DNA from: Rhizomys pruinosus
Lineage: Eukaryota > Chordata > Mammalia > Rodentia > Spalacidae
Assembly: GCA_009823505.1 (NCBI GenBank)
Contig: VZQC01005889.1
Location: 1,376,594-1,440,593 of the forward strand
Length of the DNA: 64,000 bases
Direction of reading: 5' to 3'
The notes beneath the pieces are model-generated. The model had not been told where the DNA came from and ran no database searches. It saw only the letters and a program-made list of their open reading frames with translations. The position numbers and the translations under genes are program-made. This document shows positions 22,281 through 33,894 of the stretch, piece by piece; the stretch's first letter is position 1; every line of letters starts with the position of its first letter.

Positions 22281-23173
22281 AGAAATCCCCAAGGCTGTCA
22301 CATCCCTAGACTAAAGTAACTTCTTACCAACTTCTTACCAACAAAATATGTATCCTTATATTTAACAGAAAAATATCCCAGTCCTCACTCAACAAAGAAG
22401 CTTCTTTTCACCAAATGAAAACTATTACAGAGTACCACGACTGGTCACAGACATTGTCTGTGAATGGCCCAAGTGTGAGTGGCACACCCATGATGCAACC
22501 TCTACACCTACAGAGTGCCGTGAACACAAAAGGTCATAAATGGCCAAACAATGACTATTGGCTTCTGTAGGGTTTGAGTCCTTGGATAGGACTACTATAC
22601 TAAGCTTCACTCACCCAGAGCTCAGGGACCATTGAGAAAGAGGGGGCAGAAATAGTGTAAGAGCCAGAGACGTGGTGCATAACCACATGGAAATAAAATC
22701 CTACAAGCTTCTGGGACCCTGCTCATATGAACCTACAGTAATGGTGTTGGCATGCACAGAATCCATGAAAACTCAAGCAGACAACAACTCAGCATGAAAC
22801 TGGAGAAAAGGGCAGCAGATCCCAATCTTAGCTGAAGAAATATTGGAAAGTAATTACTGTTGTGTGAGGAAGAGCTGATCTTCTTAAAGTGAGGGACTCT
22901 GCTTAGGTTGACTAGACAAAAGTGGGTGAACTTTCATTGAAGACCATCCAGTGACACTGATTTGGCACAGAAGGTCTTAAAACAAATGCAGAGTGTAGGA
23001 ATTTGTGGGGGGGGGGCTGTGGGAAGGTGCCAGTGGAGAAAGGGATATAAAGGTGATTAAGATTGATTGACAATTTCTGTACGAAATACACAAAAATTCA
23101 ATAAAAAGAATTGAAAAAATGTCTTGTGTGTTTTGGACATTAATTTCACCAATGAGAATTTCTTTGTTCTTAT

Positions 23174-23345
23174 TTTTTTAGACAGGGTCTCACTGTATCC
23201 TGTCTTGTATCCTCACTGTATCCCAGGCTTGTCTTGAGCTCATTATGTGTAGGTAGCCTAGGCTGGCTTTAAACTCATGATAATACTCCTAACTCAACCT
23301 CCTGAATGCTCAGATTAGAGACATGAATCACCATGTTCAATGAGA
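23174..23345 (-). mobile_element. Old B1 SINE
   Basis: Antisense B1: AGACAGGGTCTCACTGTATCC, GGCTTGTCTTGAGCTCATTA, CCTCCTGAATGCTCAG. It contains an internal duplication of TCCTGTCTTGTATCCTCACT-like text. Diverged; second copy at 32,752-32,925. Confidence 0.75.
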
Positions 23346-23394
23346 ATTTACTTCTCAAAGTCTTTGTAATACCCTAAAAATCCTCTTTAGGGTC

Positions 23395-23527
23395 TTCCTT
23401 TGAGCTTCTGCCCTGAATTCTCTCAATGATAGATTGTAACCTAGAAGTATAACTTAACATAGAAACTTTTCCTCTTAACTTGCTTTTGACCAGTGATTTA
23501 TCACAGCAACAGAAAACGTGCTATGTA
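23395..23527 (+). repeat. 3' fragment of LTR-family terminal repeat
   Basis: TTCTGCCCTGAATTCTCTCA through CTTTTCCTCTTAACTTGC to TTTATCACAGCAACAG matches the last third of the terminal repeats at 2,220-2,360 and 17,760-17,880. Second copy at 32,970-33,105. Confidence 0.7.
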
Positions 23528-23907
23528 TGCTGCCAGAAGATGAAAGTAAACATAACCCTTACCCAGCTGTGAACCTTGTGAGCTATAATAACAACTGGCC
23601 TGTCCAGTTATGCTCATTGGCATTATAGTGACAAAAATATCAAAGCAACAATTTTCTGATTGGATTTAAGGCCCGATAAACAAGATGGCACTGTTATCAA
23701 GAACCTATGGTTAGGCAAGTCACAGGGTGTAGGGGAGGACTTACTATTATTCTGCTAAACAGTCATAGTATTAAACTGACTCCTAATGTCTTATTATTAT
23801 ACAATGATTAGTACATCTCTCAGCTCTTATCAGAAAAAATGTTCTTGCAATATATGTTGATTAATTCAAAGACTCACAAGTGGTCAATGTATAAAGAATA
23901 AGAGACT

Positions 23908-25895
23908 GGGAAGTGCTCAACCCTAAATGGAACACCAATATCACACCTTCTCTCAAGGCTCAGGGATCAGTGAAGAAGAGGGGATGGAGAGATTATAAGA
24001 GCCAGAGGTGGTTGATGAATACAAGGAAACTGTGGGCTCCTGATATAACAGAGCATTTGCACACACAAAACCAGAGCACTTTTGATATCATGAGCAATGT
24101 GCTCAAGCTCAAGCTGAAGCCAGACAGAATCCCAGTATTGATGGGAAAGTGGGTAAGAAGCCCCAGCCCTGGCCGAATAATTATTGGCTGCTGGCAGAGG
24201 GAAAGTCCGTTTCCTTTAAGTGTAGGACACCAGGTACATTGAATGGGCTCCAGGACTTAGACACCCCCCCCACACACACACAAGAGCATTTGGGAAACAC
24301 TAAAATTAGACACTAAGGCCTTAAAAATAATAGAAGACTTTGGGGTTTCACTTGAGGTCTTTAATCCATCTGGAGTTGACTTTTGCACAAGGCGAAAGGT
24401 AGGGGTTTAATTTCATTCTTCTACAAGTGGTGATCCAGTTTTGCCAACACCACTTGCTGAAGATGCTGTCTTTTCTCCATTGTGTCTTCTTGGCGCCTTG
24501 TCAAATATGAGGTAGCTGAAATTGTATGTGCTCAAGTTTAGATCTTCAGTTTTGTTCCATTGGTCAACAAGTCTGATTTTGTGCCAGAACCAACCTGTGT
24601 TTTCTACAGCCCTGTAGTATAGTTTGAAGTCTGTTATAGAGATCTCCCCTGTATTGATCTTTTCACTCAGGGTTGTTTTGGCTATTCAGGGTCTTTTGTT
24701 TTTCCAAATAAAATTAAGGACTTTTTTTTTCAAGCCTGTGAAGAAACTCTTGGGGATTTTAATTGGGATTGCTTTAAATCGTGAAACCCCAAACTCTGAA
24801 GGCAATAGAAGAAAAAGTTGGCAGCAGACTACAAGATATAGGCGTAAGAAAATACTTCCTAAATCAGACAGTAGCTGCTCAAGAATTAAGGTCAACAATT
24901 GACAAATGGGACCTCATTAAATTCAAAAGCTTCTGTACATCAAAAGAAACAATCAAGGAAGTGAAGAGAAATCCCACAGAGTGGGATTCACCGCAGAAAC
25001 ATCTAACAAAGCATTGATTTCCGGAATATATAAGCTACTCAAAAAACAAAGAAGAAAGAAAACAAATGACCCACTCATTTGGAGCAAAGAGCTGAACATA
25101 GAATTCACAAATGAGGAATTAGAGATGTGGCTGAAACATCTTAAGAAGTGTTCAACATCACTAATCATTAAGGAAATGCAAATCAAAACCACTTTAAGAT
25201 ATCATATTATTCTAATAAGACTGGCTAGGATCAAGAAAACAAATGACACCAAGTGCTGGAGAGGTTGTAGGGAAAGAGAAACACTCATCCACTGCTGGTA
25301 GGAATGTAAACTTGTACAGCCACTATGGAAAGCAGTGTGGAGAACCTTTGGAAGAATTGGAATGAACTTGCCACCTGACCCAGCCATACTACTCTTGGGT
25401 ATATACCCACAAGATTCATCTTACAGCAGAGATACATGCACAACCATGTTTATTTCAGCTCTTTTCACAATAGCAAGGAGCTGGAACCAACCCAAGTGCC
25501 CCTCAACTGATGAGTTGATAGAGAAAATGTGGTACATCTACACAATGGAGTTCTATGCAGCAGTAAAGAAAGATGACATGATCTTTGCCGGTAAATGGCT
25601 GGAGCTAGAAGATATACTGAGTGAAGTAACACAGTCCCAGAAAAACAAACAACAAATGGTATTCCTCATCTGTGGATGCTAGCACCAATTACCTAATTGT
25701 ATGGCAAACTGAGTAATGTCAATGTGATCTGAAAACAACTGTGCTCTTACATTGTGAATCCCTTAAAATATAATAAATAAAAAAATAATAGAAGACATTA
25801 CATTATCAGGGTTAGTAAAGTGGAGGTAGAGATGGTGGAGGGGTTCTGAATATGATCAAAATACATTGTATGCAATTGTCAAGAGAATAAGGTGG
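23908..25895 (+). mobile_element. Lx-type L1 3' UTR, interrupted by a twin-primed L1
   Basis: Left piece 23,908-24,338 (GGGAAGTGCTCAACCCTAAA, TCAAGGCTCAGGGATCAGTG, TAAGAGCCAGAGGTGG) and right piece 25,781-25,895 (GAATATGATCAAAATACATT near the end) are the two halves of one rodent L1 3' UTR. They rejoin when 24,339-25,780 is removed. Confidence 0.85.
24339..25780 (+). mobile_element. Twin-primed (5'-inverted) L1 insertion
   Basis: Perfect 16-bp target-site duplication aaaaataatagaagac at 24,323-24,338 and 25,781-25,796. From 24,339 to 24,780 the sequence is antisense ORF2 (equivalent to about 7,440-7,865 of the 3.4-kb L1). From 24,781 (GTGAAACCCCAAACTCTGAA) it is sense through the ORF2 C-terminus to the short 3' UTR and tail. 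The switch occurs almost at the same L1 position on both sides (near 7,861), so little or no L1 sequence was lost. ORF2 pieces are open at 24,981-25,301 and 25,335-25,682 but in different frames. Confidence 0.95.
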
Positions 25896-26045
25896 AGAGT
25901 GAGAAGCAGAACACCTAATATCGTCTGGCCCCAGTATGCACCCAAATGTTCACATATCCCTTGAACTTACACAACACAGATACATTCTCACATATACACT
26001 ATACACAGCACACATATACAGAAAATAACTGGTGAATCACCGCTA

Positions 26046-26049
<4 letters not shown>

Positions 26050-26088
<39 letters not shown>

Positions 26089-26252
26089 TTTTTTAGTTTT
26101 TTCCTTTTTTGGGGTATTTTTGAGGCTGTTTAGTACCAGCTATTTTGGAGCTCGCTCTTCAGACCAGGCTGGTCTTGAACTCACAGAGATCCGCCTACCT
26201 CTACCTCCCAAGTTCTGGGATTAAAGGTGCATGCTGCCCCCACACCTGGCTT
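26050..26252 (-). mobile_element. B1 SINE with long T tract
   Basis: Antisense B1 (AGACCAGGCTGGTCTTGAAC, CTGGGATTAAAGGTGCATGC) with a T run of about 37 at 26,050-26,086. The B1 5' half is poorly preserved. Second copy at 35,591-35,831, where the T run is broken by G bases. Confidence 0.85.
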
Positions 26253-29013
26253 GCTACAGGTATTTTTATAAGGTTCTTGAACATAAAGGATATGTCTTCA
26301 AGAGTCATCGGGAGCCCCAAACAAGTATATTAAAATATTAAATGTTCTCTGTTGTGGTTTAGTTTAACTCATATAATTTATTAATATTGTACTGTACTAT
26401 TTAAATGTAAGTTACAGTCTTGGCTAACAGAACAGTTAGATTTCTTGTTGTTTTCTCCTTCTTGCATGGTTGGCACATAACACTGTTAATTGATCAAGAC
26501 ATTCTCTTGACCTGACAGTAGAGTCATTCCAGTTAGCCATCTCTGACCCTTCGGAATTGGCCTGAGGATGAAGCTAATCTGAAGACTGAGAGTTTGGCTA
26601 TGCCTCAACAGCCTGTGAGGCAGTGCAGCAGATTTTCTGCTAGAGGTACAAAGATCCTCACGTGAATGAATGAATCTCTGAGGATCCTCGCCACAGCTGC
26701 CATTTGACTGCACCCTTTTGAGAGAGCCGAGGTTAGACCCACTCAGAAAAGCTTTGAAATTACTGACTTAGAGAAACAGAAAGTAATACTGCTGCTTGGT
26801 TCTCCTCTGTGTTAAAGTGATGTTTTAGACAGAGTAGTTGCCTAATAAATGAAAGACAGGCATATTAAAATAATCTCAGTTGTAACTCCTAATCTTTAGA
26901 GCTGAGGACTCAACAACATTTAAAATATTTATTCAAAAAACAAAAGGCTGATGTGTTACTGCACATGCACTTTTTCCGCCTTTGGGCTGATTGCTGTTTT
27001 CACTTCTGACATGCTTTTCACAATATTGTTTTAAGGAGAAACCATATTTTATAGTACTGCAAAAATGGTAAAAGCCTCAATTTATTGAATGATGACACTC
27101 CCCAAATTCTCCTTTGTAATGACGTGAAAAAGAGAGAGAGCTACTGTCACTTGAAACTTGCTCTTCACTTACTTCGTTTGATTCCCCGAGGCCTTCATTT
27201 TCCCAGCAGCTCAGGTTCCACCCTGTTGTGATCTAAGTGAGGGTCTAAGAGGAACGTGAGAGCAAAATCTGAGAATCCTCAACCATTTTAACATATATGA
27301 CATGCTAAGTCAGTAGGAGTGAATTTACTAAGGGTGTTCACTAGCGAGCAGGCTTATGTGTTTCAAGTGCACAGAGTAGACGTTGAAGACTTCAACCAGC
27401 ATACATCAATGAGCTTATCAAAAGAACTTCTAACGTGTTTCCTTACTACTCTCCTTCTCTCCTCCTTCTTTTTCCTTAGTTTCTCTTGTCTGCATATAAT
27501 TCCAAAATCAATTATTTGGATATTTAACAATATCTCTTTACATGATTTTATCCAGCTATAAAATCATGTAACAATAATACTTATTTCATTTGCTTAATTA
27601 TTGAGTTACTTTATATATTTTTTTAAATCTCTATAATGTCCTGTAAGTTTTTCATTAAAGTGGGGAAGGTGATTTGATGGTGGATGGCTGTTCTACCTGA
27701 GAGGCCTGAAACAGAACTCTTTGTCTCCAAGCCTTGTTGAAAAGAATATTCAAACAGCATGAAACCAGTGGAGCAGCCTTTGTCCTAGTTTCTTCCTAAC
27801 CTAACTTAGTCTTCAGCATCCAGAAGGACATTCATTTCTTTTCTTGGTGCATGAGAAAGAATTGGCTCATTATTTTCCAGAGCTTCAGGGAGGACTTGCC
27901 TTCCAATGAAGCAGGAGCTAGTGTGGGGTCACGTAAAATCAACACTTGTTTTCTTCTTTGGGGAATTAGGTGATATATTCCTAAGTGAAAACCAGGTAAA
28001 GTAATTTTTTCTCACAGAAAAGGACCTAAAATGGCAGGAAATATGGGACATGTGCTATAACATACATATTATATTTTACAGGAGCACAATCTCTTTACAG
28101 AAGCCTCCTGTCAGTGTGGATTCAAATTGTATCTTCTCTGCCTGTTATACTGAAAATGATAAAACAGAAAAAATAAAATATTTAGTGAAATATCAGCATG
28201 CATTTTATGGCTTGCATGAAGGGAATTTGTAAGAAAAGATTTCATATATATTTTCTCAAGAAATATGGTTCAAGGCACTTTTGAGAAGAACATTTCAGCT
28301 TTGTTTTTCCCGCCTTCCTAAGGCAAATTCTACCGTGTCCCATAATCACTGACATTGATGTCTTCTTCCAGCTCACAGACTCGTGGACAGGAGCCCGCCT
28401 TGTTTTCTGTTCTTTGACACCTCTGTTCATGACAGGCAGAACAAGAGCTGAATGCTGAGCTGGGCAAAAGCATGTGTTTTAGCGTCTTCAGGCCTGGGTT
28501 GTACGTTGGCTCAGGTGAGTGACAATGGGAAAGCTAATCATACCCAAGGCCTAAGTTTATACAGCCTTACTCCATTCTCAGGTATGAACCTGCAATTTTC
28601 TGGGAACCTCATAAATAAGGCTATAAACTTTGTTTATAGTAAAAACATGTCTTAACTCCTATGTAGCCTAGTGTAGTAAGGATTCCTTTGACCCTTGTGA
28701 CCTATGGAAACACCCTATGATCTCATTCACTGAGAAAGAAACAAAATCAAAGCAAAAGAAAAAGATCCTTAGAAATCCTTTGAGATGTAACTTCAAATAC
28801 CATCCAAAGCTTATAGATAGGATTGTTAACACATTCAGCATGACTCTCTTGAGAAGCCCAGGACTGGTGTATACTGGTGTATACAATCCTTTCCCTCGCG
28901 TCTCTTTCTATTAAGACTGTGCTTAAATCTATCTTAGAACTGTTCTTTAATAAATGCCAACTTTTCCGCACACTGACTCATCCTGAAAGTCTTTCTGTGG
29001 CATGGCAATGTAT
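26253..29013. other. Unassigned sequence within duplicated block
   Basis: No repeat family, RNA gene or coding exon recognised. Open frames up to about 80 codons (27,319-27,561; 26,486-26,713 minus) show no known motif. Copy 2 (35,832-38,587) is nearly identical apart from small clustered indels. Confidence 0.5.
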
Positions 29014-29250
29014 GATGCTGGAGAGATAACTCGCCAGATAAGAGCACTGGCAGCTCTTCTCCAGGACCTGGGTTTGTTTCCCAGCACCCACTTGGTAGCT
29101 ACCAACCACCTGTAACTTCACTTCCAGGGGATTTGGTGCCCTCTTCTGGTCCCCATGAGCATTGCATGATATGGTTGTCATACTCATGCAGGCAAAACAC
29201 TCATACACATAAAATAAAATAAATAAATATGTAAATAAAAATTTAAAAAA
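29014..29250 (+). mobile_element. B2 SINE
   Basis: GCTGGAGAGATAACTC head, GGGTTTGTTTCCCAGC box B, ACACATAAAATAAAATAAAT tail. Second copy at 38,588-38,822 with several indels. Confidence 0.93.
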
Positions 29251-29338
29251 CAATCCTAACTTCCTCTGAGCAGAGGCCTCTGTAAGAACTCTTTAGCTTG
29301 CTGCAGGCCTGTGACCGTCTCTGCCACTGCTGGGATTG

Positions 29339-30274
29339 GTTTTGTGTATAGAAGGGTAACTTGACCCTCTCCTTGGCTAGGTCAGCCATTGGACCAGGTG
29401 TTCCTGGCAGTGGGAATTAAGATGACCTTAAGAGCAAGAGACTTGACAAAGCTCTATCAGAAATCTGAGATCGTGTTATTGACCCAAGTTACTCCAATCA
29501 AAAAGCTGTGGTGAATATATGCTTTATTCACTGCTAGGCCATAAAGGGATAAAAAGGAAAAATGATAGAAATGAGGGATTTGTGGCCATTTCTACTATAA
29601 ATATCACAAATAGGACTGTTGATGAGAAATTGTGTACACCGGTATAAAACAAATGCCATGCTCTCACTGCAGAATAGGAGCATTTTGCTTGTCTTTTCTC
29701 TTTCATGCTTGAGTTCATACTGCCCAAGTTAAAATCAGCAATGTTCACAATGTTGTTTGTCTTCCTAAACAACTGCACTGTTCTGTTTTCCCTGTAATTG
29801 TTTCATTGCCTGTCCTTCCTCACCCTGACTGGGAATATGCTGTTCTTTTTGCTTGTCAAGAAAATTAAATGGTAAAACAATAAAAAGATGTTTGATTTTC
29901 CTGTGTAAACTGAGACTGTCCATGATCTCAGTGTCTTGGATCCCTGTCCCACCTACGGTCTTACTGCATTATTTCTTAAGCTTTGAGGCTTGTTTACTTT
30001 CCTTTCTTCTGTTTTTCTTTCAACTGTCTTTAACTTACTAATACTTCTACATTTGTTCTTATACATCTATACTTTTATTAAAAGGTGAACTTGAAATTTG
30101 CTCACTGCAAAATCCTGTTTTCTATACATTGACAAGAAACTGAATTTCTTCTTTCCTATTATTTTCCTAACAGAAATGAACCTTCTTAGCATTAGATGTC
30201 ATAGTTGAGACATCTTTAGATATTCCAACCTATCATACATTGTCAATTATTTAGAAAGGGTGTTATAGTGAAGT
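29339..30274. other. Unassigned intergenic sequence
   Basis: Single-copy sequence between the two duplicated blocks; no feature recognised. Confidence 0.45.
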
Positions 30275-30745
30275 GATCTTTCCAGACATAACATGACCAC
30301 CATCCTCATAGAGCAGAGATTGCTGTAGTGACCTACAGAATAACTTGACCTTGTAGTCATAGCAATGGAATAAGCAAAACCAAACAGTGATCTATTGTAA
30401 TGTTGAAAGAGCTTTTATTGTTCTCTCATAGAAGGAAACAGGAGAGACTCACCACACCTGTATCTGAGATTTCAGCCATTTGCTTTCTCCTCCCAATAGC
30501 TGCATGAAGTCTTGGAGGTATGTAGAATATATATAATCAATAGACAGCACTACAGCTTTTGTGAGGCCACTAACATGCTATGGTGGGACTTTTTCTTGAC
30601 AAAGCTGCTTTTGAGTCACCCATGCTCATGTAAGTAGCTCCAATGAGCTGATTGGTTCACCAAGCTTGACTTGGATGGAATTTCTTCAGTCTGTTGGTTT
30701 CCTATCTGGACTGAATAGTTCATATCTCCCTAGGAATACTCATAC
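30275..30745. repeat. Unidentified dispersed repeat, copy 1
   Basis: Diverged match to 41,300-41,830 in the same orientation: GCAGAGATTGCTGTAGTGACC, a central part with gaps, then GGTTCACCAAGCTTGACTTG and a CTCCCTAGGAA end. Possibly an old LTR or L1 3' end; family not named. Confidence 0.6.
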
Positions 30746-31459
30746 AACAAATTGTTGTCCCAACAGGCACCTGATGGATCTAAAGATGAATTTATGAGTG
30801 AACTAAGATTGAAAGAATAAGCAACTGAAATTGAGCCTCCGAGAGTGGAGCATCTGCAGGGCCAAGCTGTGTGTCCATCTTCCACGTGGAATAGGATGTG
30901 TGTCCATCTTCCATGTGGAATAGGATGCCATGCCTTCATGCGACAACAACAGCTGTGTGGTTACTGCTATGGATGAAGAAACTGTGACTAAATTGTCTGC
31001 CTAGAGGGAAAGTCAGAATGGACTATCTGTGGAGAAAATCCTGATGAGACCATCTTCCTTTATGTCTAGTGAGGTGGCCTATCTTCTTGCTGAATGAGGT
31101 CTGCCAAGGAAGTACAAGGACCAGAGAATAGATTGTAGTCTCTGAAAGTAGCTTTTATATGTGGCAAGATTGCAAGATAGTTATGGTGATGCATACTGGT
31201 AGGCTAATGCTGGAGAAAACACAGTAAAAATGACAGTGAAATACTGAACATGAGAGAGGGGAGGCTTGATGTCCAGTTCAATGTGCCAGATAGCACTGTG
31301 TTCACAAGAAAGTTAAGAAGGAAATTAATTCAGCAGGACCTCAGGAATGGTATGGGCTTTTAGTAATTTTGTTGGGGCTCACAGTAGAATATAATCTTTG
31401 TGAGTGAAGACATCATTGCTGTGGAAGAAGGAGATCCAGCCATCTTAGCTGCCTCCTTC
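30746..31459. other. Unassigned sequence with a 29-bp tandem repeat
   Basis: GTGTCCATCTTCCACGTGG-like unit repeated at about 30,870 and 30,899. Otherwise no feature recognised. Confidence 0.5.
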
Positions 31460-31476
31460 AAAACTGCTTAAGGCTG

Positions 31477-31826
31477 GTCAGGCTAGTGGTCTGCACCTTT
31501 GGGAAGGCAGCCAGGAAGTCACTGGGGCAAGCATCTTTGCAGGTGGGCTCGTTTCAGGGCCGCGGCTAGGGGGTCATGTCTCTGGGCGGGACCGCCCTAC
31601 TTCTTTCTTTGGCGCCGGGGCCAGAGGGTCAGGCTAGTCGTCTGCACCTTTGGGCGGACTGCCGGGGTGCGGGCTAGGTTAGGCATATGCCCCCCCCCCG
31701 AGATTGGGGAGAATCCAAGTGGACTTTTTTTTTGGAGAACCTTCAGAACAAGAAGAGAAGAGTGGTTTACAAAATTGAAAACTAGACAAGTCAATACTCC
31801 ATAAACAAGAAGGAGGAAAGGGGGGT
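31477..31826 (+). promoter_or_regulatory. L1 5' UTR with two promoter monomers
   Basis: GTCAGGCTAGTGGTCTGCAC at 31,477 recurs as GTCAGGCTAGTCGTCTGCAC at 31,628, giving a 151-bp period typical of rodent L1 promoter monomers; the second unit is partial. This is the most GC-rich stretch of the window. It passes into the conserved pre-ORF1 segment (GAGAACCTTCAGAACAAGAA) also present at about 3,470-3,490. L1 promoters of this type drive full-length L1 RNA; activity here is unknown. Confidence 0.82.
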
Positions 31827-32751
31827 AAAAAAAAAAAAATAAATAAATAAATAAAAATTAAAAAAAAGAAATCCCCAAGGCTGTCACAATCCACGACTAA
31901 AGTAACTTCTTACCAACTTCTTACCAACAAAATATGTATCCTTATATTTAACAGAAAAATATCCCAGCTCCACTCAACTAAAAAGCTTCTTTACACCAAT
32001 GAAAATATTACAGAGTCCACAATTGGTCACAGACATTGTCTGTGAATGGCCCAAAGTGTGAGTGGCAACCCCATGATGCAACCTCTACACCTACAGAGTG
32101 CCGTGAACACAAAAGGTCATAAATAACCAAACATACTATTGGCTTCTGTAGGGTTTGAGTTCCTTGGATAGGACTACTATACTAACCTCACCACATCACC
32201 CAAGAGCTCAGGGACCTTGAGAAAGAGGGGCAAAATAGTGTAAGAGCCAGAGACGTGGTGCATAACCACATGGAAATAAAATCCTACAAGACTCCTGGGA
32301 ACCTGCTCATTTGAACCTACAGACATTGGTGTTGGCATGCACAAGAATCGATGAAACTCAACAGACAAAATCTAGCATGGAACTGGAGAAAAGGGCAGCA
32401 GATCCCAACTAGCTGAAGAAATATTGAAAAGTAATTACTGTTGTGTGAGGAGAGCTGTCTTTCTTAAAGTGAGGGACTCTGCTTAGGTTGACTAGACAAA
32501 AGTGGGTGAACTTTCATTGAAGACCATCCAGTGACACTGATTTGGCACAGAAGGTCTTAAAACAAATGCAGATTGTAGGAATTTGTGGGGGTGGGGGCTG
32601 TGGGAAGGTGCCAGTGGAGAAAGGGATATAAAGGTGATTAAGATTGATTGACAATTTCTGTACGAAATACACAAAAATCCAAAAAAGATTGAAAAAATGT
32701 TCTTGTGTGTTTTTGATTATATTTTCACCAATGAAGAATTTCTTTTGTTCT

Positions 32752-32925
32752 TATTTTTTTAGACAGGGTCTCACTGTAATCCTGTCTTGTATCCTCACTG
32801 TATCCCAGGCTTGTCTGAGCTCATTATGTGTAGGTAGCTAGGCTGGCTTTGAAACCATGATAATACTCTCCTAACTCAACCTCCTGAATGCTCAGATAGA
32901 GACATGAATCACCATGTTCAATGAG
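32752..32925 (-). mobile_element. Old B1 SINE (copy-2 counterpart)
   Basis: Counterpart of 23,174-23,345 with small indels. Confidence 0.72.
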
Positions 32926-33894
32926 AATTTACTCTCAAAGTCTTTGTAATACCCTAAAAATCCTCTTTAGGGTCTTCCTTGAACTTCTGCCCTGAATTCT
33001 CTCAATGATAGATTGTAACCTAGAAGTATAAACTTAACATAAAACTTTTCCTCTTAACTTGCTTTGACCAGTGATTTATCACAGCAACAGAAAACGTGCT
33101 ATGTAGCAGGCCAGAAGATGAAAGTAAAACATAACCCTTACCCAGCTGTGAACCTTGTGAGCTAATAAACAACTGGCCTGTCCAGTTATGCTCATTGGCA
33201 TTATAGTGACAAAAATATCAAAGCAAACAATTTTCTGATGGGATTTAAGGCCCGATAAACAGATGGCACGGTTATCAGACCTATGGTTAGGCAGTCACAG
33301 GGTGTAGGGGGGCCTTCCTCTTCTTCTGCTAACACGTCATAGTTTACTGACTCCTAATGTCTTTTTTTATACTGTGTCCATCTCTCAGCTCTTATCGATG
33401 TTCTTCCAATTTGTTGATTAATTCAGAAGACTCACAAGTGGTCAATGTATAAAGAATAAGAGACTGGGAAGTGCTCAACCCTAAATGGAACACCAATATC
33501 ACACCTTCTTCTCAAGGCTCAGGGATCAGTGAAGAAGAGGGGATGGGGAAGATTATAAGAGCCAGAGGTGGTTGATGAATACAAGGAAACTGTGGGCTCC
33601 TGATATAACAGAGCATTTGCACACACAAAACCAGAGCACTTTTGATATCATGAGCAATGTGCTCAAGCTCAAGCTGAAGCCAGACAAAACCCAGTATTAT
33701 GGGAAAGTGGGGCAGAGCCCCAGCCCTGGCCGAATAATTATTGGCTGCTGGCGAGAGGGAAAGTCCGTTTCCTTTAAGTGTAGGACACCAGGTACATTGA
33801 ATGGGCTCCAGGACTTAGACACCCCCCCACACACACACAAAGCATTTGGAAACACTAAAATTAGACACTAAGGCCTTAAAAATAATAGAAGACC

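Larger units (their letters stand above)
20321..23118 (+). mobile_element. Lx-type L1 3' UTR, interrupted by a younger L1
   Basis: Two pieces, 20,321-20,402 and 22,281-23,118, rejoin when the insertion at 20,403-22,280 is removed, and then match the copy at 42,688-43,568 (TAAACATAGCCAAATACACA onward). Landmarks are CAGAGCTCAGGGACCAT, GAAAGAGGGGGCAGAAATAG and a terminal AAAATTCAATAAAAAGAATTG. No ORF2 sequence remains. Confidence 0.75.
22241..29338. repeat. 7.1-kb duplicated block, copy 1
   Basis: Runs from the A-rich tail of the 20.4-kb L1 to TGCTGGGATTG at 29,338 and is repeated at 31,827-38,907. It includes an Lx 3' end, old B1, LTR piece, twin-primed L1, B1, 2.7 kb of unassigned sequence and a B2. 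Copy 1 reads cleanly; copy 2 shows many small indels. Confidence 0.95.
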
